DNA of 64,000 bases from Pseudomonadota bacterium (GTDB lineage: Bacteria > Pseudomonadota > Alphaproteobacteria > Rhizobiales > Rhizobiaceae): NCBI GenBank assembly GCA_023390055.1, contig JAEWDP010000082.1, forward strand, positions 1 through 64,000, in the 5' to 3' direction. A model generated the notes under the pieces. It did no database searches. It saw only the letters and a program-made list of their open reading frames with translations, and was not told the DNA's origin. The stretch's first letter is position 1; each line of letters opens with the position of its first letter. Both the position numbers and the translations under genes were made by a program. Positions 61,666-64,000 of this stretch are shown piece after piece.

Positions 61666-62534
61666 CAGCGTCCCTCCGACAGACCGATGCGGGTCTGCAA
61701 CTGTTTTCCAAATGCCTGAGTAATTCGGTCAAATATGACCGCGAGGACGACGATGCCAAGTCCTGCAAACAGGCCACGGCTGACCTCAAGCCGACCGATC
61801 CCCTGCAGGACCTGGTACCCAAGTCCACCAGCGCCGATCATTGAGGCTATCACCACCATCGCGAGCGCCATCATTGTTGTCTGGTTGATACCCGCCAGAA
61901 TTGTTGGCAATGCCAGCGGGATCTGTACGCCGAAGAGTCTTTGCGATGGTGTGGTTCCAAAAGCGGTACTTGCTTCGATAATGGCTGGATCAACAGAGCG
62001 TAGCCCAAGGTCCGTCAATCGAACGAGCGGTGGAGCTGCATATATGATCGTAGCGATAAGTGCCGGAATTTTTCCCGGCCCAAAAATCATCACTGTCGGG
62101 ATAAGATAAACGAAGCTCGGCAGGGTCTGCATGAGGTCCAGGACCGGTGTAATCACTTGCCGCGTCGTGAACGAGCGCGACATCCATATTCCGACCGGGA
62201 TAGCAATGATAATAGTGGTCAATGTCGCCGCAAGCATCAAAGCAGTTGTTGCCATGGCGTCCTGCCAGAGATCCATGATGCCAAGGAAGATTAGCGAAAC
62301 GAACACTATGACCGGCAACTGCCATCTTCTGGTTGCCAACCAGGCGATGCTTACCACGAGGATGGTTATCATCCACCAAGGCGTGGCAAGGAGCAAATGT
62401 TCAATTGTGTTCAGTAAAATGGCCAGTGGACGCGCCGCACTTTCTATTGCGCCACCCCAATTTTGTACGACCCACGTCAAGCTGTCATCGACAGCCCTTC
62501 GCCACGGTTTGGTGTCTATTAATTCAGGAAACAT
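61665..62534 (-). CDS. proW: Glycine betaine/proline-type ABC transporter permease
   Basis: The 289-residue membrane protein has an N-terminal amphipathic region, several transmembrane helices (PWWMITILVVSIAWLA and others) and the signature VLDLMQTLPSFVYLIPTVMIF, APPLVRLTDLG and the EAA loop EASTAFGTTPSQRLFGVQIP. It couples the binding protein to ProV. A 260-base gap separates it from the binding-protein gene upstream. Confidence 0.91.
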   Translation of the reverse strand: MFPELIDTKPWRRAVDDSLTWVVQNWGGAIESAARPLAILLNTIEHLLLATPWWMITILVVSIAWLATRRWQLPVIVFVSLIFLGIMDLWQDAMATTALMLAATLTTIIIAIPVGIWMSRSFTTRQVITPVLDLMQTLPSFVYLIPTVMIFGPGKIPALIATIIYAAPPLVRLTDLGLRSVDPAIIEASTAFGTTPSQRLFGVQIPLALPTILAGINQTTMMALAMVVIASMIGAGGLGYQVLQGIGRLEVSRGLFAGLGIVVLAVIFDRITQAFGKQLQTRIGLSEGR

Positions 62535-62794
62535 AAATCCTACATTTGATATTCTTCACCGGAAGATTGATGAGGGCCAGCTGTTTGTCGGCTGAAATTC
62601 ATGGCGGGTAAGTTTACCAATCATCGAATATGCAACCGGTGTGTCCGCCTTGCGGTTTTCTGAACTTGAGTAGCAAGACCTGTAATGCCGGCCCCATTCC
62701 CGTGGCTTCTTGGGCAACAACGATCGGTTGCAATGAAGTTGCAGCCGTCCGGTTTACCGGTCGACTGCAAGGACTTCAATTTACCGGGCCCGGA
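62535..62794. other. Gap between betaine-type binding-protein and permease genes
   Basis: This 260-base interval within the transport operon contains a perfect CCGGGCCCGG palindrome (62784-62793) next to the binding-protein stop and a small CCGG/CCGG hairpin around 62749. No T-tract or gene was found. It may, like the other three sites, lower expression of the downstream permease relative to the binding protein. Confidence 0.35.
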
Positions 62795-63811
62795 TTACAA
62801 GCTCGCCTCAACCTTTTCAGCGATATCGGCTGGAACCCAGCTCTTCCAGACGTCACCTTTGGTCTTCAAGAAGTTCATGGCTGTTGTTTCGGCGTCAGCC
62901 TTGTTCTCGTCGCCATAAACCAGCAGCTCCGAGATTTCTGCGTTGGTAAGCCCGACCTTCGAAAAATACTCGGCGATTGCCGGAGCCTCCTCCTTGACCC
63001 AGGTTGCAGCACCGATGATTGCAGGCGACGAAGGATATGCAGTTATGCCAGGTGGCTGATCACAATCGGAGTTGGTGTTGCAGGCATAAACTTCAGGCTT
63101 GGCTTCACCAAGATCGATCTGTACTGCATCATACTTTCCGAGAAGGGCGGTTGGCCCCCAATAGTAGAACAGAATAGGCTCCTCGCGGATAAACGCGCGG
63201 GCGATTGAGGCGCTGAGAGCTCCTCCAGATCCTGCCGAAAAAAGGTTCCAGGTGTCTTCCATCTCGAAGGCTGCAAACAGAGCAGTTGTCGAAAGCTCGC
63301 ATGCCCAGCCCGGAGGGCAGGAATAGAGACGTCCTTGAGTGGAGTCTTCAGGATCAGGAAAAAGATCGGGGCGTGCGATCACGTCCTGCGCCGTCTTCAG
63401 TTCAGGATTTGCTTCCTGCACATAGCGTGGAATAAACCAGCCTTCGACTGTGCCGTCAGTGATGGCCGGACCAAGGTCGGCCACCTTTCCTTCCTGCAGA
63501 CCTTCTTCCCAGGAATCCTTAATGACGCTTGTCCATAATTCCGGAGCAATCGCAGGCTTGCCCCGCGACAGCATCGATGCCGATGTCGGAACAGTGTCGC
63601 CTGTTACAATCTCAACGTTGCAGTCATAGCCCTTTTCAAGGATCTGAGCGTGAATGTGAGCAAGTGCCGCCGCAGATGGCCACGTCATTTCAGCGATGTC
63701 GATCGTTCGGTCAGTTCCGCAAGCCGTCTCCTGTGCTTGGGCTGGTTGCGACAACAGTGCAGCGATAGCCATCGTTGCACCTACGGCCACGTCTTTTGTG
63801 CTGATTTTCAT
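62795..63811 (-). CDS. Glycine betaine/carnitine-type ABC substrate-binding protein
   Basis: The 338-residue OpuAC/ProX-type protein has a Sec signal (ATMAIAALLSQPAQAQ) and family segments TIDIAEMTWPSAAALAHI, VTGDTVPTSASMLSRGKPA, LFYYWGPTALLGKYDAV and a conserved pair of Cys-containing loops (YSCPPGWAC, YACNTNSDCDQPPG). The aromatic cage Trp/Tyr residues needed for quaternary amines are plausible (MTW, SCPPGW, YYWGP). Ligand choice among betaine, carnitine and choline cannot be read from sequence. Its placement with a carnitine locus in the same window favours betaine or carnitine. Confidence 0.86.
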   Translation of the reverse strand: MKISTKDVAVGATMAIAALLSQPAQAQETACGTDRTIDIAEMTWPSAAALAHIHAQILEKGYDCNVEIVTGDTVPTSASMLSRGKPAIAPELWTSVIKDSWEEGLQEGKVADLGPAITDGTVEGWFIPRYVQEANPELKTAQDVIARPDLFPDPEDSTQGRLYSCPPGWACELSTTALFAAFEMEDTWNLFSAGSGGALSASIARAFIREEPILFYYWGPTALLGKYDAVQIDLGEAKPEVYACNTNSDCDQPPGITAYPSSPAIIGAATWVKEEAPAIAEYFSKVGLTNAEISELLVYGDENKADAETTAMNFLKTKGDVWKSWVPADIAEKVEASL

Positions 63812-63886
63812 TAGTGGCAGATTCCCCTCATTTTTCAGTAATATTTGTGCTCCTAGCGGCTCACCGGTAGATGGTCAACCGTTTGA

Positions 63887-63908
63887 TGTCTAATTGATTA
63901 AATAGACA
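63887..63908. promoter_or_regulatory. Dyad upstream of the betaine-type transport operon
   Basis: TGTCTA and TAGACA form the arms of a 22-base near-palindrome (one mismatch over nine bases per arm), centred about 86 bases upstream of the binding-protein start. It sits in AT-rich DNA suited to a promoter. It is a plausible operator for an unlinked regulator; nothing in the window encodes an obvious partner. Confidence 0.35.
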
Positions 63909-64000
63909 CTTTAGGATTCGATAGGTTATCTCTGTCGATCGAATGATAATCATGTTTTAGTTTCAGAGTGTTATGTAGATGATATTATCAATGTAACGAT

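Noticed and set aside
1..64000. CRISPR arrays, tRNA genes, rRNA genes or prophage genes
   Set aside because: No regularly spaced direct repeats, cloverleaf-like sequences, rRNA-like stretches or phage structural genes were seen while reading both strands.

Overview
The window looks like an accessory, catabolism-rich stretch of an alphaproteobacterial chromosome or large plasmid, probably from the Hyphomicrobiales (Rhizobiales). This is an inference from gene content: a short DUF1127 protein, a FrcBCA-like sugar ABC transporter with a one-domain ATPase, five ABC substrate-binding systems, and many small LacI, GntR, LysR, GlxA and Lrp-type regulators each beside a catabolic operon. No rRNA, tRNA, CRISPR array or intact insertion sequence was seen. 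The only mobile-element trace is the C-terminal tail of a transposase-like gene at the left edge.

Layout. (1) 1-2011: transposase tail and a membrane-anchored, glutamate-synthase-like flavoenzyme. (2) 2237-10227: a LacI regulator divergent from an inositol-type operon (IolE, two Gfo/Idh/MocA dehydrogenases including IolG, an SDR, and a sugar ABC transporter). (3) 10539-15019: small hypothetical genes, a lipoprotein, an unusual multidomain periplasmic protein (YbaY-MliC-COG3650-META), a truncated haemoglobin, a DUF1127 protein and a stand-alone acyl carrier protein. (4) 15654-24695: a carnitine / gamma-butyrobetaine locus (thioesterase, orphan sugar-type binding protein, GlxA-type regulator, BKACE, carnitine dehydrogenase, acyl-CoA dehydrogenase, ADP-forming-type CoA ligase, enoyl-CoA hydratase). 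(5) 24723-34745: a peptide/nickel-type ABC transporter, two paralogous Tat-exported binding proteins flanking an HTH regulator, and a CocE-type hydrolase. (6) 35094-47219: a GntR regulator divergent from one long operon with PxpA, a PxpB-PxpC fusion, a biotin carboxylase fused to its biotin carrier, a complete peptide ABC transporter and an M14-type carboxypeptidase. (7) 47340-50053: D-amino-acid transaminase, P1-family (DmpA-like) peptidase and M55 D-aminopeptidase, convergent with a LysR regulator. (8) 51165-58143: an amidohydrolase and a second complete peptide ABC transporter. (9) 58215-64000: Lrp and small HTH regulators, a TRIC-type channel and a glycine betaine/carnitine-type ABC transporter.

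How it fits together. Regions 6-8 read as one peptide-scavenging island: two peptide importers, three peptidases of which two belong to families acting on D-residues or non-standard amides, a D-amino-acid transaminase, and a biotin-linked 5-oxoprolinase-like complex. A 36-base imperfect dyad is repeated upstream of both LysR-flanking operons (29 of 36 positions identical), which points to one LysR regulon. Region 4 provides enzymes to take gamma-butyrobetaine/crotonobetaine through carnitine to glycine betaine, and the betaine/carnitine-type importer lies at the right end. In three of the transport operons a strong stem-loop directly follows the binding-protein gene, a likely device for raising binding-protein mRNA over permease mRNA.
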